Assembly: GCA_026387915.1 (NCBI GenBank) | Contig: JAPLKS010000005.1 | Coordinates: forward strand, 206,410-270,409 | Direction: 5' to 3' | Source of the DNA: Gemmatimonadota bacterium | Lineage (GTDB): Bacteria > Gemmatimonadota > Gemmatimonadetes > Gemmatimonadales > Gemmatimonadaceae | DNA: 64,000 nt | Part shown: in pieces, positions 21,223 to 32,744 of the stretch | Layout: the number at the start of each line of letters is the position of its first letter | Position numbering within the stretch: position 1 is the stretch's first letter | The notes under the pieces: model-generated | Seen by the model: the letters and a program-made list of their open reading frames with translations, nothing else | Databases searched by the model: none | What the model was told of the DNA's origin: nothing | Made by a program: the position numbers and the translations under genes

Positions 21223-22557
21223 TTATTGCCCGATTTCTTCAACCCCAGCAGCGCTGACTCGGTGAGAGACCAGAGGGCGCACCTGGGCGGCTCCGTCGCC
21301 GATGCGAATCGCGAGAGCTAAGGCGGCACGACCGGCCGCCACCCCGGCGCTATCGCGGGCTTCAATGACGGCGAGTGAATCGCCGGCTCGCACGGCCTGC
21401 CCTGGGCGCGCGGTGATGCGGAAACCGACCGAACCGTCTACCGCATCTTCCATAGAACTGCGGCCGCCGCCAAGCGCCGTGATCCCGCGCCCGACCGCGC
21501 GCGGCTCCACGGCGGTCACCACACCATCACGGGTGGCGAGGTACGGCTCGCGGCACGTTGGCTGCGGGAGCACGAGGTGCGGGGTGTCGCACACGCGGGG
21601 ATCACCGCCCTGCGCGATGACGATCTCGCGGAACTTCTCGAGTGCTGCACCGCTGGCGAGCGCGGACTCGAGGCGCGCCCTTGCCTCCGCCAATCCGCTG
21701 GCCACGCCGCCCAGCACGAGCATTTCCGCGCCGAGGCGCAGCGTGAGTTCGCGCAGATCGGCGGGGCCGCCGTTGCGGAGCGCCGCGATGGATTCCTCCA
21801 CCTCATTCGCATTGCCGCACGCTTCGCCGAGTGGCGCGTCCATGTTGGTGAGGAGCGCCACCACCGGGCATGCGTGGCGCTCGCCCAGCGCAATCATCGT
21901 CTGCGCGAGGCGAATGCTGTCGCTGATATTCGGAAGAAAAGCACCCGCACCGGTTTTGACATCGAGCACGAGCCCCGTGAGCGACTCCGCGAGTTTTTTG
22001 CTCATGATGCTCGCGGCGATCAGCGGAATCGCTTCGACCGTCGCGGTGGCATCGCGCATGGCGTAGAGCTTTTTGTCGGCCGGGGCGATTTCGCCGGTCT
22101 GCCCAATCAGGGCGCAGCCGAGCCGCGCGACTTGCGCGGCGGCTCGATCGAGGGTGAGCCGTGTGTCGAAACCGGGGATCGTCTCGAGCTTGTCGAGCGT
22201 GCCGCCCGTGTGCCCGAGTCCGCGGCCAGACATCATCGGCACCGCCACGCCGCAGGCGGCGACGAGCGGGGCGAGCACAATCGAGACTTTGTCGCCCACA
22301 CCGCCCGTGGAATGCTTGTCGACCCGCCCCATCGGGAGGTGGCTCAAGTCGAGCGATCGTCCGCTGCGGAGCATCCCCTCCATGAGCGCGACGGTTTCGT
22401 CGTCGTCGAGCCCGCGAAAGAAAATGGCCATCAAGAGCGCGGAAATTTGATAGTCCGGTGCCTGGCCGGTGGCAATATCGCGGGTGAGCGCGCGCCATTC
22501 CTCGCCGGAAATGCGCCCGCCGTCGCGTTTGCGTTCAATAAGATCGCGCAGCGTCAT
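21223..22557 (-). CDS. deoA: thymidine/pyrimidine-nucleoside phosphorylase
   Basis: The 444-residue enzyme phosphorolyses thymidine and other pyrimidine nucleosides to base and (deoxy)ribose 1-phosphate. The family signature is SGRGLGHTGGTLDKLETIPG. Other marks are the N-terminal RDGGRISGEEWRAL, the phosphate-binding KHSTGGVGDKVS, and MSKKLAESLTGLVLDVKTGAGAF (quoted in part; key Lys and Gly kept). The C-terminal domain is of the biotinyl-like type seen in these enzymes. With tdk elsewhere in the window it suggests pyrimidine nucleoside salvage. DeoA and Pdp cannot be separated from sequence alone. Confidence 0.94.
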   Translation of the reverse strand: MTLRDLIERKRDGGRISGEEWRALTRDIATGQAPDYQISALLMAIFFRGLDDDETVALMEGMLRSGRSLDLSHLPMGRVDKHSTGGVGDKVSIVLAPLVAACGVAVPMMSGRGLGHTGGTLDKLETIPGFDTRLTLDRAAAQVARLGCALIGQTGEIAPADKKLYAMRDATATVEAIPLIAASIMSKKLAESLTGLVLDVKTGAGAFLPNISDSIRLAQTMIALGERHACPVVALLTNMDAPLGEACGNANEVEESIAALRNGGPADLRELTLRLGAEMLVLGGVASGLAEARARLESALASGAALEKFREIVIAQGGDPRVCDTPHLVLPQPTCREPYLATRDGVVTAVEPRAVGRGITALGGGRSSMEDAVDGSVGFRITARPGQAVRAGDSLAVIEARDSAGVAAGRAALALAIRIGDGAAQVRPLVSHRVSAAGVEEIGQ

Positions 22558-22591
22558 TGACCCGACCGGATGGCGGGCTCTACGTTTTGAC

Positions 22592-22597
22592 TATAGA
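22592..22597 (+). promoter_or_regulatory. candidate -10 element TATAGA for the TPR-GAF-ligA run
   Basis: TATAGA lies 27 bp before the ATG at 22624, in the short spacer after divergent deoA. No good -35 is visible at 17 bp. It supports the ATG at 22624 rather than one at 22597. Confidence 0.3.
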
Positions 22598-22623
22598 TGC
22601 CGTCCCACTTCTCAAGATTCTGC

Positions 22624-23381
22624 ATGCGGTACCGGATACTCGCGGTGATGTCGGCGTTGCTGACGGCGGCCCTGCCGCTCCTAGCGCAGTCGGCCCGGGA
22701 GCAGATTGCGCTGGGCGACCGAGCCTATGCCGATCGTCGGATTGACGCCGCGATTACCGCGTACGTCACCGCGCTCCGGGCGGAACCTAAAAACTACGAA
22801 GCCCTCTGGAAAGCCGCACGCTCCACCATGGACCATGGGGTGAGCCTTCCCAAGGGGGAACAGCAGGACTCCGCTTTTACGCTCGCCGAGCGATATGCGA
22901 CGGCGGCCGTGCGGGCGAATCCGCGGGACCCTCAGGGGCATTATCTTTTGGCGCGCGTCATGGGCGTGCGGTCCATGGGCACCAGCGTCATGACGCGCAT
23001 CCGGTACGGCAAAGTCGTGCGCTCCGAGGCGCTCGAGGCGATGCGCTATGATTCACTCCATCCGGGTGCGTTGCACGTCATGGGGATGTGGAACGCCGAG
23101 GTCATGCGGTTGAACGGGGCGTCGCGCGCCTTTGCGCGGTCGTTCTTGGGCGCCGATGTCTTTGCGCTCGCCAGCTGGGCCGAAGCCACGCGCTATCTGG
23201 AGCGCGCGGTGGCGGTGGATGGCGACCGGATTGTGCATCACCTCGACCTCGCCGCCGTGTATCAAGATCAGGGTTTGACTGCGAAAGCGCGGGAGCAGTA
23301 TTTGTGGATCACCCGCGCACCCGAGCGCGAACCAAACGATGCCGTGTTCAAGCGGCGGGCCGCCGACCGACTGAGGAAACC

Positions 23382-23385
<4 letters not shown>
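22624..23385 (+). CDS. exported TPR-like protein
   Basis: A 253-residue protein with a clear signal peptide (MRYRILAVMSALLTAALPLL then AQS) followed by tetratricopeptide-like helices, for example LGDRAYADRRIDAAITAYVT and HHLDLAAVYQDQGLTAKAR. The spacing resembles the RMD1-type TPR proteins of bacteria. It is probably periplasmic. The stop overlaps the GAF gene start (GTGA), placing it first in a coupled three-gene run that ends with ligA. The function is unknown. Confidence 0.8.
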
Positions 23386-26152
<2,767 letters not shown>

Positions 26153-26176
26153 CCGACCCTGACCCCGACCGCCCCC

Positions 26177-26725
26177 GTGGATCTCGCATCTTCGCAACTC
26201 GTCGCCTTTCCCCGTCAATCACTCGCGGCGCTCCGCGCGGCGCTGATGCGGGACGTTGGCGGCAACTTTGCTACGTACCTTCAGGAATCCGGCTTTGCCG
26301 GCGGCTCCGCCGTGTACTTGGCCTTTACGGCGTGGCTGGCGGCCAAGCAGGCTCCCGCGCCCGACACACTCGGCGTGGAGGCGTTCCAAGAACAGGCCAC
26401 TCTCTTTTTCCGCGAAATGGGATGGGGCGGCATGTCCGTGGGCTCGCTTGAGGGGGTGGTCGCGACCATCGACGCAGCCGACTGGGCCGAGGCCGATCCG
26501 GCATCGGCCATGCCCTACCCCTCCTGCTACTACAGCATGGGGCTACTAAGCGATTTCTTTGGCCGCACCGCCGACGCGCCGCTTGCGGTGCTCGAAGTGG
26601 AGTGCCGCTCGAGCGGCCAGCCGCGGTGTCGTTTTCTCGTGGGCTCGTCGGATGTGATGCTCAAACTCTACGAGCGCATGGCGGACGGCGTCGGCTATGT
26701 AGAGGCGGTGCGCGAACTGGCGTAG
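26177..26725 (+). CDS. V4R (4-vinyl reductase-type) domain protein
   Basis: A 182-residue protein from a GTG at 26177, 24 bp after ligA. The C-terminal half matches the V4R small-ligand-binding domain: CYYSMGLLSDFFG and VLEVECRSSGQPRCRFLVG, with the paired cysteines that often bind metal or hydrocarbon-like ligands in the family. The domain occurs in sensors and in BchJ-type proteins of bacteriochlorophyll synthesis. No photosynthesis gene is nearby, so a sensory or accessory role is as likely. It ends before a strong terminator. Confidence 0.72.
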   Translation: MDLASSQLVAFPRQSLAALRAALMRDVGGNFATYLQESGFAGGSAVYLAFTAWLAAKQAPAPDTLGVEAFQEQATLFFREMGWGGMSVGSLEGVVATIDAADWAEADPASAMPYPSCYYSMGLLSDFFGRTADAPLAVLEVECRSSGQPRCRFLVGSSDVMLKLYERMADGVGYVEAVRELA

Positions 26726-26751
26726 CGATCCGCGAAGCCGCACGTGGTATT

Positions 26752-26782
26752 GAGGGCGCGGTGCCGATGGCGCCGCGCCCTC
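26752..26782. terminator. hairpin terminator between the V4R gene and the phosphoribosyltransferase gene
   Basis: A 14-bp stem (26752-26765 with 26769-26782, one G-T pair) closes a GAT loop. It separates convergent genes. Confidence 0.7.
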
Positions 26783-26814
26783 TGTCGTTCCGCTAATACG
26801 GCCGGTGTCCGCTG

Positions 26815-27327
26815 TTACCGCTTGTACTTGGGATTCGGCGAGAGCGCGCCGTCGATCAAGATTTCGCGGTCCCAAGGCAGGACGATCTCGCTCTCGGTTT
26901 CGAGCGCGAAGTAGTCTGGCAGGAAGTCCCCGGTTTTGAAGCTCACGGCGGTGCGAACGTCGGCGGCACCGGCGTTCACGATCGCGGCGATCGCGAGGCG
27001 GAGGGTGTCGCCCGAATCGCAGGTCTCGTCCACGATCAGCACTTTCTTTCCGCGCACGTCCGGGGGAGCGGACCCAAAGACGGCAGGGGTTTCGCGCACG
27101 GTTTCGGCGCGGTACCGGCGGCTGACGATGATCGAGTGGAACGGCAAGTCGAGCATCGCCGAAATGACGGCGGCAGGCACCACGCCGGCGGTGGCCACCC
27201 CGACCACGAGTTCGGGATCGAACTCGCGTGAGACGCGTAGGGCGAGGGCTCGCGACAGTTCGCCGAAGAGCGGCCAATCCACCTCAAATACGTCCTTCGC
27301 CGGGCGCGCGGGCGATTTCTTAGGCAT
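26815..27327 (-). CDS. purine-type phosphoribosyltransferase
   Basis: A 170-residue type I phosphoribosyltransferase. The PRPP-binding motif is KVLIVDETCDSGDTL, a variant of the usual VDD(T/V)xxTG form, with TCDSG in the phosphate loop. The N-terminal VVGVATAGVVPAAVIS matches xanthine/hypoxanthine enzymes. It is cytosolic and probably salvages a purine base. The ATG at 27327 is used; sequence further upstream runs through intergenic hairpins and is not coding. Confidence 0.85.
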   Translation of the reverse strand: MPKKSPARPAKDVFEVDWPLFGELSRALALRVSREFDPELVVGVATAGVVPAAVISAMLDLPFHSIIVSRRYRAETVRETPAVFGSAPPDVRGKKVLIVDETCDSGDTLRLAIAAIVNAGAADVRTAVSFKTGDFLPDYFALETESEIVLPWDREILIDGALSPNPKYKR

Positions 27328-27365
27328 CGGAAGGCCGGGTTGGAGTAGCCAAGTCCTGCCTTCGG

Positions 27366-27482
27366 AAGCTATGTATTGGACGCTGGCGGGGGAACCTTCG
27401 GTTCCCCCCTGTCTGGTTGGTGCATAGCTTGTGCCTTCGAGGGGGCGCGGTGCGTCCTTGTGTGGGGGAAAACACCCCCACA
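27366..27482. other. structured intergenic element with nested hairpins
   Basis: An outer 8-bp stem (AAGCTATG 27366-27373 with CATAGCTT 27423-27430) encloses a 9-bp hairpin (27388-27396 with 27400-27408, loop TTC). A third hairpin follows (27461-27468 with 27475-27482, loop AAAACA). It lies in the 189-bp divergent spacer, 35 bp upstream of the TPR start at 27517. It could be a leader RNA, an attenuator or a small repeat element; I do not recognise a known riboswitch. Confidence 0.45.
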
Positions 27483-27516
27483 AAGCCTTATTTTCTCCAA
27501 TCTGCCAAACACCCCG

Positions 27517-27972
27517 ATGTCCTGGTTGAGCCGCCTGCTCGGCGGCTGGTCTGAGAGCGACGTCAAGCCGCAGCGCCTCGACTATCTCAACGAGGCGCTG
27601 GTGCTCGAGCGTCAGGGTGACTACGACGCCGCGTTGACGTCGTACCGTCTTGCCCTGCGCGACAAGCCCGACGACTTGCGTGTGCTCCAGAACATGGCCA
27701 TCGCGTTTTCCCGCACGGGCCGACTCGAAGAAGCGGTGCGCGCGTACCGCCGGTCACTCGAAATCGACCCGACGCTCTCGGGCGCGCATTACGGGCTGGC
27801 CTTTCTGCTGATCAAGCGCGGCGATCCCGCCGGCGCCGAGAAGCACTTGCGCGCCTTCCTCGCGCAGCCGCCGGCTGGCGAAGAATCTGAACGCTGGATC
27901 CGCCACGCCCAGGCCACGCTTGAACAGTTGCAACACCCCGCTGGCGGCGAGCCGTCAGCGCACGAGGGATAG
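27517..27972 (+). CDS. TPR-repeat protein
   Basis: This 151-residue protein starts with MSWLSRLLGGWSESD and contains about three tetratricopeptide repeats (EALVLERQGDYDAALTSYRL, LRVLQNMAIAFSRTGRLEE, SGAHYGLAFLLIKRGDPAG). It has no signal peptide and is probably cytoplasmic. It is followed after 1 bp by a ParA-type ATPase, so it may be that ATPase's partner. Longer in-frame extensions upstream would cross the hairpins and are rejected. Confidence 0.82.
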   Translation: MSWLSRLLGGWSESDVKPQRLDYLNEALVLERQGDYDAALTSYRLALRDKPDDLRVLQNMAIAFSRTGRLEEAVRAYRRSLEIDPTLSGAHYGLAFLLIKRGDPAGAEKHLRAFLAQPPAGEESERWIRHAQATLEQLQHPAGGEPSAHEG

Positions 27973-27973
27973 C

Positions 27974-28744
27974 GTGGGCAAGATCTTGGCAGTGGTAAGT
28001 CAGAAGGGGGGAGTGGGCAAAACCACGACGGCGGTGAATCTCGGTGCCGCCTTTGCGCGACGCGGCCTCAAGTCGCTGATCGTGGACGTGGACCCCCAGG
28101 GCTCCGTGAAGTACGGCGCCGGACTCCGCAAAGGGCACACCCCATATGGCTTTGCCGATTTTCTTCGTGGCGAGCGTTCGCTCCGCGAGGTGATTCTCCC
28201 CACGGCTCTTCCGTGGTTGCGCGTGATGCTCGCTGGCAGTGTCTCAGAAGACGCCGATCACACGAAGTACGCGCAGGAAATCGCCGAGGGGGACCTCCTC
28301 CCCCGCATGCTCGCCACGGCCGCGGAGCGGTGCGATATCGTGGTGGTGGACACGCCACCCGGACTGGGCGCCATCACCCGTCGTGTACTCGCCTCGAGCG
28401 ACCGTGTGCTGGTGCCGCTCCAATGTGAACCGTTGGCGCTCCAGACAACCCCGCAGATCCTACGGGGTATTCAGGATGTGGTGACACATCATCCCGCGCT
28501 AATCTTTGACGGTATCCTCCTGACGATGTACGAGGCGGGGAATCCTGCGTGCGAGCGAACGGCGGAGTACATTCGTAGCCATGTGCCGCCCAATCTCGTG
28601 TTTGATCTCGTGATTCCGCGGAGTGCCGCGTTGAGCGATGCCTTTGCCGCCGGGCAGCCCGCCGTCTTGCGGGCGCCGTCTGATGTCGCGTCGCAGGCGT
28701 ACGTGAACCTCGCGACGCGCCTCGCGGAGCGATTCGCGAAATGA
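27974..28744 (+). CDS. ParA/MinD-type ATPase
   Basis: A 256-residue ParA-family ATPase from GTG 27974. The deviant Walker A KGGVGKTT is at residues 11-18 with the signature lysine (Lys11). The A' motif is LIVDVDPQGS and the Walker B-like segment is CDIVVVDTPPGLG. It is closest in pattern to Soj/ParA proteins. No ParB or parS-like site was seen next to it, so it is probably an orphan ParA that positions another cargo. The preceding TPR protein and the coupled lipoprotein (ATGA overlap) are candidates. Confidence 0.92.
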   Translation: MGKILAVVSQKGGVGKTTTAVNLGAAFARRGLKSLIVDVDPQGSVKYGAGLRKGHTPYGFADFLRGERSLREVILPTALPWLRVMLAGSVSEDADHTKYAQEIAEGDLLPRMLATAAERCDIVVVDTPPGLGAITRRVLASSDRVLVPLQCEPLALQTTPQILRGIQDVVTHHPALIFDGILLTMYEAGNPACERTAEYIRSHVPPNLVFDLVIPRSAALSDAFAAGQPAVLRAPSDVASQAYVNLATRLAERFAK

Positions 28745-29529
28745 ACCGCCGGTCACTCTGGCGTGCGCCGCTCGCCGTGGTGGCGGCCGCGTGGTTCGGT
28801 GCCTGCACCACGGTGAGCACGAGTCCCACGACCATCGCGGCGATGGAGTTTGACTCGCTCGCCTATCCGTCAATCGTCACGGGCGACACGCTCCGCGATT
28901 CGCTTGGGAAAGCCGCTCCGCTGCACGCCGTGGCGTTCAACGGCAACGGCGCGGTCATTGCCAATCCGTCTATTCGCTATCTGCTACTCGACAGCGGCGT
29001 CACGATCGGTGCAGGTGGCATCGTCACGGCGCAGGCGCGTAGCGGTACTGCCAACATCGTGGCGTCGGCCAACGGCATTCAGACCAAGGCTCGGCCGCTG
29101 ATCATCACGCGTCGGCCAGATTCGGTGGTGGTCACCGGCAAGCTGGTTGACACGTTGCGCTACGTATTGCCTGACGAAGCTGGGCTGAACGTGACCGCCG
29201 AGTTGGGGGTGCGCGTGGCGACCTTCGACACGACCGGGGGCGTCAAGAACACGCAGGGCTGGCTGGTGAGCTACCAGCTGCTGTTCGCCGGCAAAGTGGT
29301 GGCCAAGACGGATACGACCGTCGCCTCGCTCTGGACCACGGGGTCACAGAACGGATCGCTAGTGGACACCACGGACGCCAACGGGCTCGCGTCGCGCCGC
29401 GTGCGGATTCGCGCGCTGGGGCTCCCGTCGGCGGCGGAATCGGTGGTGGTGATTGCCACGGTCCGTTACAAAGGCGCGGCAGTTCGCGGAAGTCCGGTCC
29501 GTTTCGTAATTCATACGAGACCCAAGTAA
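28741..29529 (+). CDS. lipoprotein with Ig-like (Big-type) domain
   Basis: A 262-residue exported lipoprotein. The lipobox ends at Cys22 (AAWFGAC). Residues about 45-125 form an Ig-like domain of the bacterial type (GVTIGAGGIVTAQARSGTAN) and the C-terminal part is beta-rich with many Thr/Val. Its ATG overlaps the ParA stop (ATGA). It may be a surface or periplasmic adhesin-like protein; no function is known. Confidence 0.78.
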   Translation: MNRRSLWRAPLAVVAAAWFGACTTVSTSPTTIAAMEFDSLAYPSIVTGDTLRDSLGKAAPLHAVAFNGNGAVIANPSIRYLLLDSGVTIGAGGIVTAQARSGTANIVASANGIQTKARPLIITRRPDSVVVTGKLVDTLRYVLPDEAGLNVTAELGVRVATFDTTGGVKNTQGWLVSYQLLFAGKVVAKTDTTVASLWTTGSQNGSLVDTTDANGLASRRVRIRALGLPSAAESVVVIATVRYKGAAVRGSPVRFVIHTRPK

Positions 29530-29545
29530 CGCGGAGAGTGTCCCG

Positions 29546-31369
29546 ATGATCGTTCGCGGCGAAGCCCGGCCAGCGCCTGGCACCCTGACGCAACTGTTTT
29601 TCGACACCATCGACCAGCACAGCCGCCCCGACGCGTATCAGGTGAAGCGCAACGGACGCTATGTGGCCATTTCACACGCCGAGATGCTGGAGCATGTGCG
29701 CCGCATTTCGTTCGGCCTGCGCACGATCGGCATCAACCGCGGCGACAAAGTCGCGATTCTCTCGGAGAACCGCCCGGAATGGGCGTTCGCCGACTGGGCC
29801 TGTCTCACGGGATGCTGCGCCGACGTACCGGTGTACCCAACGCTGCCCGCCGAACAGATCACGCACGTGCTCGCGAACTCGGAATCGGTGGCGCTCTTTG
29901 TGTCATCCAAGATGCAGGCCGCGAAGATCGCGCAGATTCGCGCCAATCTTCCGCTGCTCAAGCACGTCGTGATCTTTGACGACGAGAAGCCAGAAGGCGT
30001 AGACATGACGCTCGCCGAGCTCGAAGCACGCGGTGCGGCAGTCGACACCGCCGAGCGGGCGGTGGCGTGGCGCGCAGAGGCGCTGACGGTGAAGCCAAAC
30101 GACTTGGCCACGATTATCTACACGTCGGGCACCACGGGGCTCCCCAAGGGCGTGATGCTCTCGCACGACAACCTGTACTCGAACGTCATCGGCTGCACGC
30201 AGAAGATTCCGTTCACCGGTCAGGACACGGCACTCTCGTTCCTGCCGCTCTCGCACAGCTTTGAGCGGATGGGTGACTACCTGTTTTTTGCCACTGGGAC
30301 GTCGATTGCGTACGCGGAGTCGATGGACACGGTGCCGTTTAATCTGCAGGAAGTGCGGCCGACATTTGCGATGAGCGTGCCGCGTCTGTATGAAAAGATG
30401 TATGCCCGGGTGTTGGAGAATGCGCTCTCCGGCGGAGCGCTCAAGAAGCGTATCTTTTTCTGGGCGCGCGCGGTGGCGGAACGCTGGGCTGACGTCAAAC
30501 TCGCCGGCGGGACACCAGGCGGACTACTGGCGTGGCAGTATGCTATGGCGCAGAAACTCGTCTTCAGCAAGCTGCAGGAGCGTACCGGCGGTCGGTTGCG
30601 CTACTTCGTGAGCGGTGGTGGACCTCTTGCCCCTGAAATCAACAAGTTCTTCTACGCCGCCGGCTTGACGATTCTCGAAGGCTACGGCCTGAGTGAAACG
30701 TCGCCCGTGATGACGGTGAACACGCCGAAGGATTTTCGCATCGGCGCCGTCGGCAAACCGATTGCGGGGGTAGAAATCACGATCGCTGCTGACGGCGAGA
30801 TTCTCACCCGCGGCCCGAATATTATGCAGGGCTACTACGGCAACGCGCAGGCCACCGCCGAAGCCATTGATGCCGACGGGTGGTTGCACACGGGCGACAT
30901 TGGGGTGATCGAGGACGAGTTCATCCGGATCACGGACCGCAAAAAGGACATTATTGTGACCGCCGGCGGCAAGAACGTCGCGCCGCAGCCGATCGAGAAC
31001 GCGGTCAAGACGAACAAGTATGTGTCGCAGGCCGTCATGATCGGCGACAAGCGCAAATACTGCATCATGCTCGTGGTGCCCAATTGGGATTCACTCGAGA
31101 AATGGGCGGGCCGCAAGAACATCATCTGGACGGAGCGCGCGCAACTGCTGGAGATGCCGACGATTCAGGCCAAGATGGATAAGGAAGTGCGCAAGCAGTT
31201 TGTCGGCCTCGCGAATTACGAGACGCCAAAAAAAATCGCGCTCCTAGAGCACGATTTCTCGGTGGAGCGCGGCGAGTTGACGCCGACGCTCAAGGTGAAG
31301 CGGCGCGTGATTGACAAAGACTACAAAGCGTTAATCGACACCCTATTCGTTGAGGGTGCGGCGCACTAG
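29546..31369 (+). CDS. fadD: long-chain acyl-CoA synthetase (AMP-binding)
   Basis: A 607-residue member of the ANL superfamily that activates fatty acids to acyl-CoA through an acyl-adenylate. The P-loop-like motif YTSGTTGLPKGVMLSH starts near residue 191. The downstream motifs are EGYGLSETSP and DGWLHTGDIG, with a C-terminal KDIIVTAGGKNVAPQPIEN. The long-chain form (FAA1/FadD15-like, with LSFLPLSHSFERM) fits. The gene is 16 bp after the lipoprotein gene. Its TAG shares bases with the stop of the convergent gene. Confidence 0.94.
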   Translation: MIVRGEARPAPGTLTQLFFDTIDQHSRPDAYQVKRNGRYVAISHAEMLEHVRRISFGLRTIGINRGDKVAILSENRPEWAFADWACLTGCCADVPVYPTLPAEQITHVLANSESVALFVSSKMQAAKIAQIRANLPLLKHVVIFDDEKPEGVDMTLAELEARGAAVDTAERAVAWRAEALTVKPNDLATIIYTSGTTGLPKGVMLSHDNLYSNVIGCTQKIPFTGQDTALSFLPLSHSFERMGDYLFFATGTSIAYAESMDTVPFNLQEVRPTFAMSVPRLYEKMYARVLENALSGGALKKRIFFWARAVAERWADVKLAGGTPGGLLAWQYAMAQKLVFSKLQERTGGRLRYFVSGGGPLAPEINKFFYAAGLTILEGYGLSETSPVMTVNTPKDFRIGAVGKPIAGVEITIAADGEILTRGPNIMQGYYGNAQATAEAIDADGWLHTGDIGVIEDEFIRITDRKKDIIVTAGGKNVAPQPIENAVKTNKYVSQAVMIGDKRKYCIMLVVPNWDSLEKWAGRKNIIWTERAQLLEMPTIQAKMDKEVRKQFVGLANYETPKKIALLEHDFSVERGELTPTLKVKRRVIDKDYKALIDTLFVEGAAH

Positions 31370-31986
31370 CGTCGGCGGAGTTCCACCGGCGCCGACACCG
31401 TTCCATCGCGCTCGCCCACCCACTGCCGCTCGTCGCGCGCCAGCACCGTGATGCCATTCGGTACGGGCGTTTCGGCAGGCGCCACGAGCCGGCCCTTGGG
31501 GAGGAGCGCGTCGGCCGCTTCCTGCGCCAGCGCGCCCGACGCGCGGCTCAGCGCTGCGCCACGTAGCGACTGGGCCGTCACCGGCACCGCGTCGCCTGCC
31601 CCGCGGAGCACGGCGTGCCCCTGACAGTTCAGCGGCGGGCCGTGCAGCACAAAGCGTGCAGGTGCGACGTCCGCGAGCGCATCAGCAAACACGCACAGCG
31701 GCCCCTCGAGCAGATACGTGCCGCCGCGTTCGTCAAAGGCGAGAAAGGCCGCAATCCGCGTGATCTCATCCTCGTCGCCGCTAATGCCGCCGGCCACGTG
31801 CGCCGCGTTGTCATGTTGGCCAAACCAGGCGGCGCCGTCACGAATGACATATTCTGCCGAGCACACCGGACAGCCGAGCACACCTTCGATGATGTGCCGC
31901 CCTTCACTCCGCGACGCCGACGCGACGAGCCACGACGACGCATGGTCGCCTGGGCACCGCAGCGTTTGCAGGAGGTCAACGTGCAC
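31366..31986 (-). CDS. Trm112-like zinc-ribbon protein of unknown function
   Basis: This 206-residue protein opens with a Trm112-type zinc ribbon: LLQTLRCPGDH, then EGVLGCPVCSAEYVIRDG. Trm112 domains activate or accompany methyltransferases, yet no AdoMet-binding motif GxGxG was found in the remainder, which looks like a decayed or non-catalytic methyltransferase-like domain (AALSRASGALAQEA, LVAPAETPVP). It ends the PTPS-folE-SDR run. It may be an accessory for that pathway, but only position supports this. Confidence 0.65.
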   Translation of the reverse strand: MHVDLLQTLRCPGDHASSWLVASASRSEGRHIIEGVLGCPVCSAEYVIRDGAAWFGQHDNAAHVAGGISGDEDEITRIAAFLAFDERGGTYLLEGPLCVFADALADVAPARFVLHGPPLNCQGHAVLRGAGDAVPVTAQSLRGAALSRASGALAQEAADALLPKGRLVAPAETPVPNGITVLARDERQWVGERDGTVSAPVELRRR

Positions 31987-32000
31987 GAAACGCTGGCCGC

Positions 32001-32744
32001 TCAGCTGCGCGAGAGGCGCAGTTCGTCGATGGTCACGTGCGCGGGCTGGCTCACCACAAAGAGCACCGCGCGCGCCACATCTTCGGCGCGCAACATCTGA
32101 TCGCTCGTCGGGAGCCCAGCCGGCGCTCCGGCCCGCGCGGCGCCCCAGATCTCCGTGTCAGTCGCCGCCGGCGACACAAGCGAGGCCCGCACGCCGGTGC
32201 CCTGCGTCTCGGCGCGCAACACTTCGTGCACGGCGCGCATCCCAAACTTGGACGCGGCATAGGCCGCGTTGAGCGGAAACGTGTGTCGGTCCGCGATGGA
32301 GCCGATGGTCACGAGGTGACCGCGCCCCGCCGCGAGCATCGCGGGCAGAAAGGCGCGGGCCATTCGGAACGGCGCCACGAGATTCAGGTTGAGCGTGGCG
32401 GCAAAGGCATCGGCAGATTCCTCCGCGGCACGCGCCAAGTGAAAACTCCCTGCGTTGTTTACGACGATGCGCGGCGACTCACCCAGCACGGCGCCAATCT
32501 GTTCGACGGCACGCGCAACAGCCGCGGCGTCGGTGAGATCGCACGGCACCACGTGCGCGCGCGCGCCGAGTTCCGACGCCAGCTCCTCGAGCGCCGGCCG
32601 ACCGCGCGAAACGAGCGCCACGGTGGCACCGGCGCCCGCCAACGACCGCGCAATGGCCTCACCGATACCGCGCGAGGCCCCCGTGACGACGGCGGTGACC
32701 CCGTCGAGTGACGACGGAAGGGTGGCGCCCGGAGTGGTAATCAC
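32001..32744 (-). CDS. short-chain dehydrogenase/reductase (candidate sepiapterin reductase)
   Basis: A 247-residue Rossmann SDR. The cofactor motif is TGASRGIG (residues 21-28), NNAG is at 96-99, and the catalytic set is Ser149, Tyr162 and Lys166. Its ATG overlaps the folE stop, and it stands third behind PTPS and GTP cyclohydrolase I. The last step of tetrahydrobiopterin synthesis is done by an SDR (sepiapterin reductase), so that role is inferred. A generic SDR role cannot be excluded. Confidence 0.88.
   Translation of the reverse strand: MITTPGATLPSSLDGVTAVVTGASRGIGEAIARSLAGAGATVALVSRGRPALEELASELGARAHVVPCDLTDAAAVARAVEQIGAVLGESPRIVVNNAGSFHLARAAEESADAFAATLNLNLVAPFRMARAFLPAMLAAGRGHLVTIGSIADRHTFPLNAAYAASKFGMRAVHEVLRAETQGTGVRASLVSPAATDTEIWGAARAGAPAGLPTSDQMLRAEDVARAVLFVVSQPAHVTIDELRLSRS

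Noticed and set aside
27376..27516. N-terminal extension of the TPR protein upstream of 27517
   Set aside because: The frame runs through the hairpins and gives unrelated sequence before MSWLSRLL.
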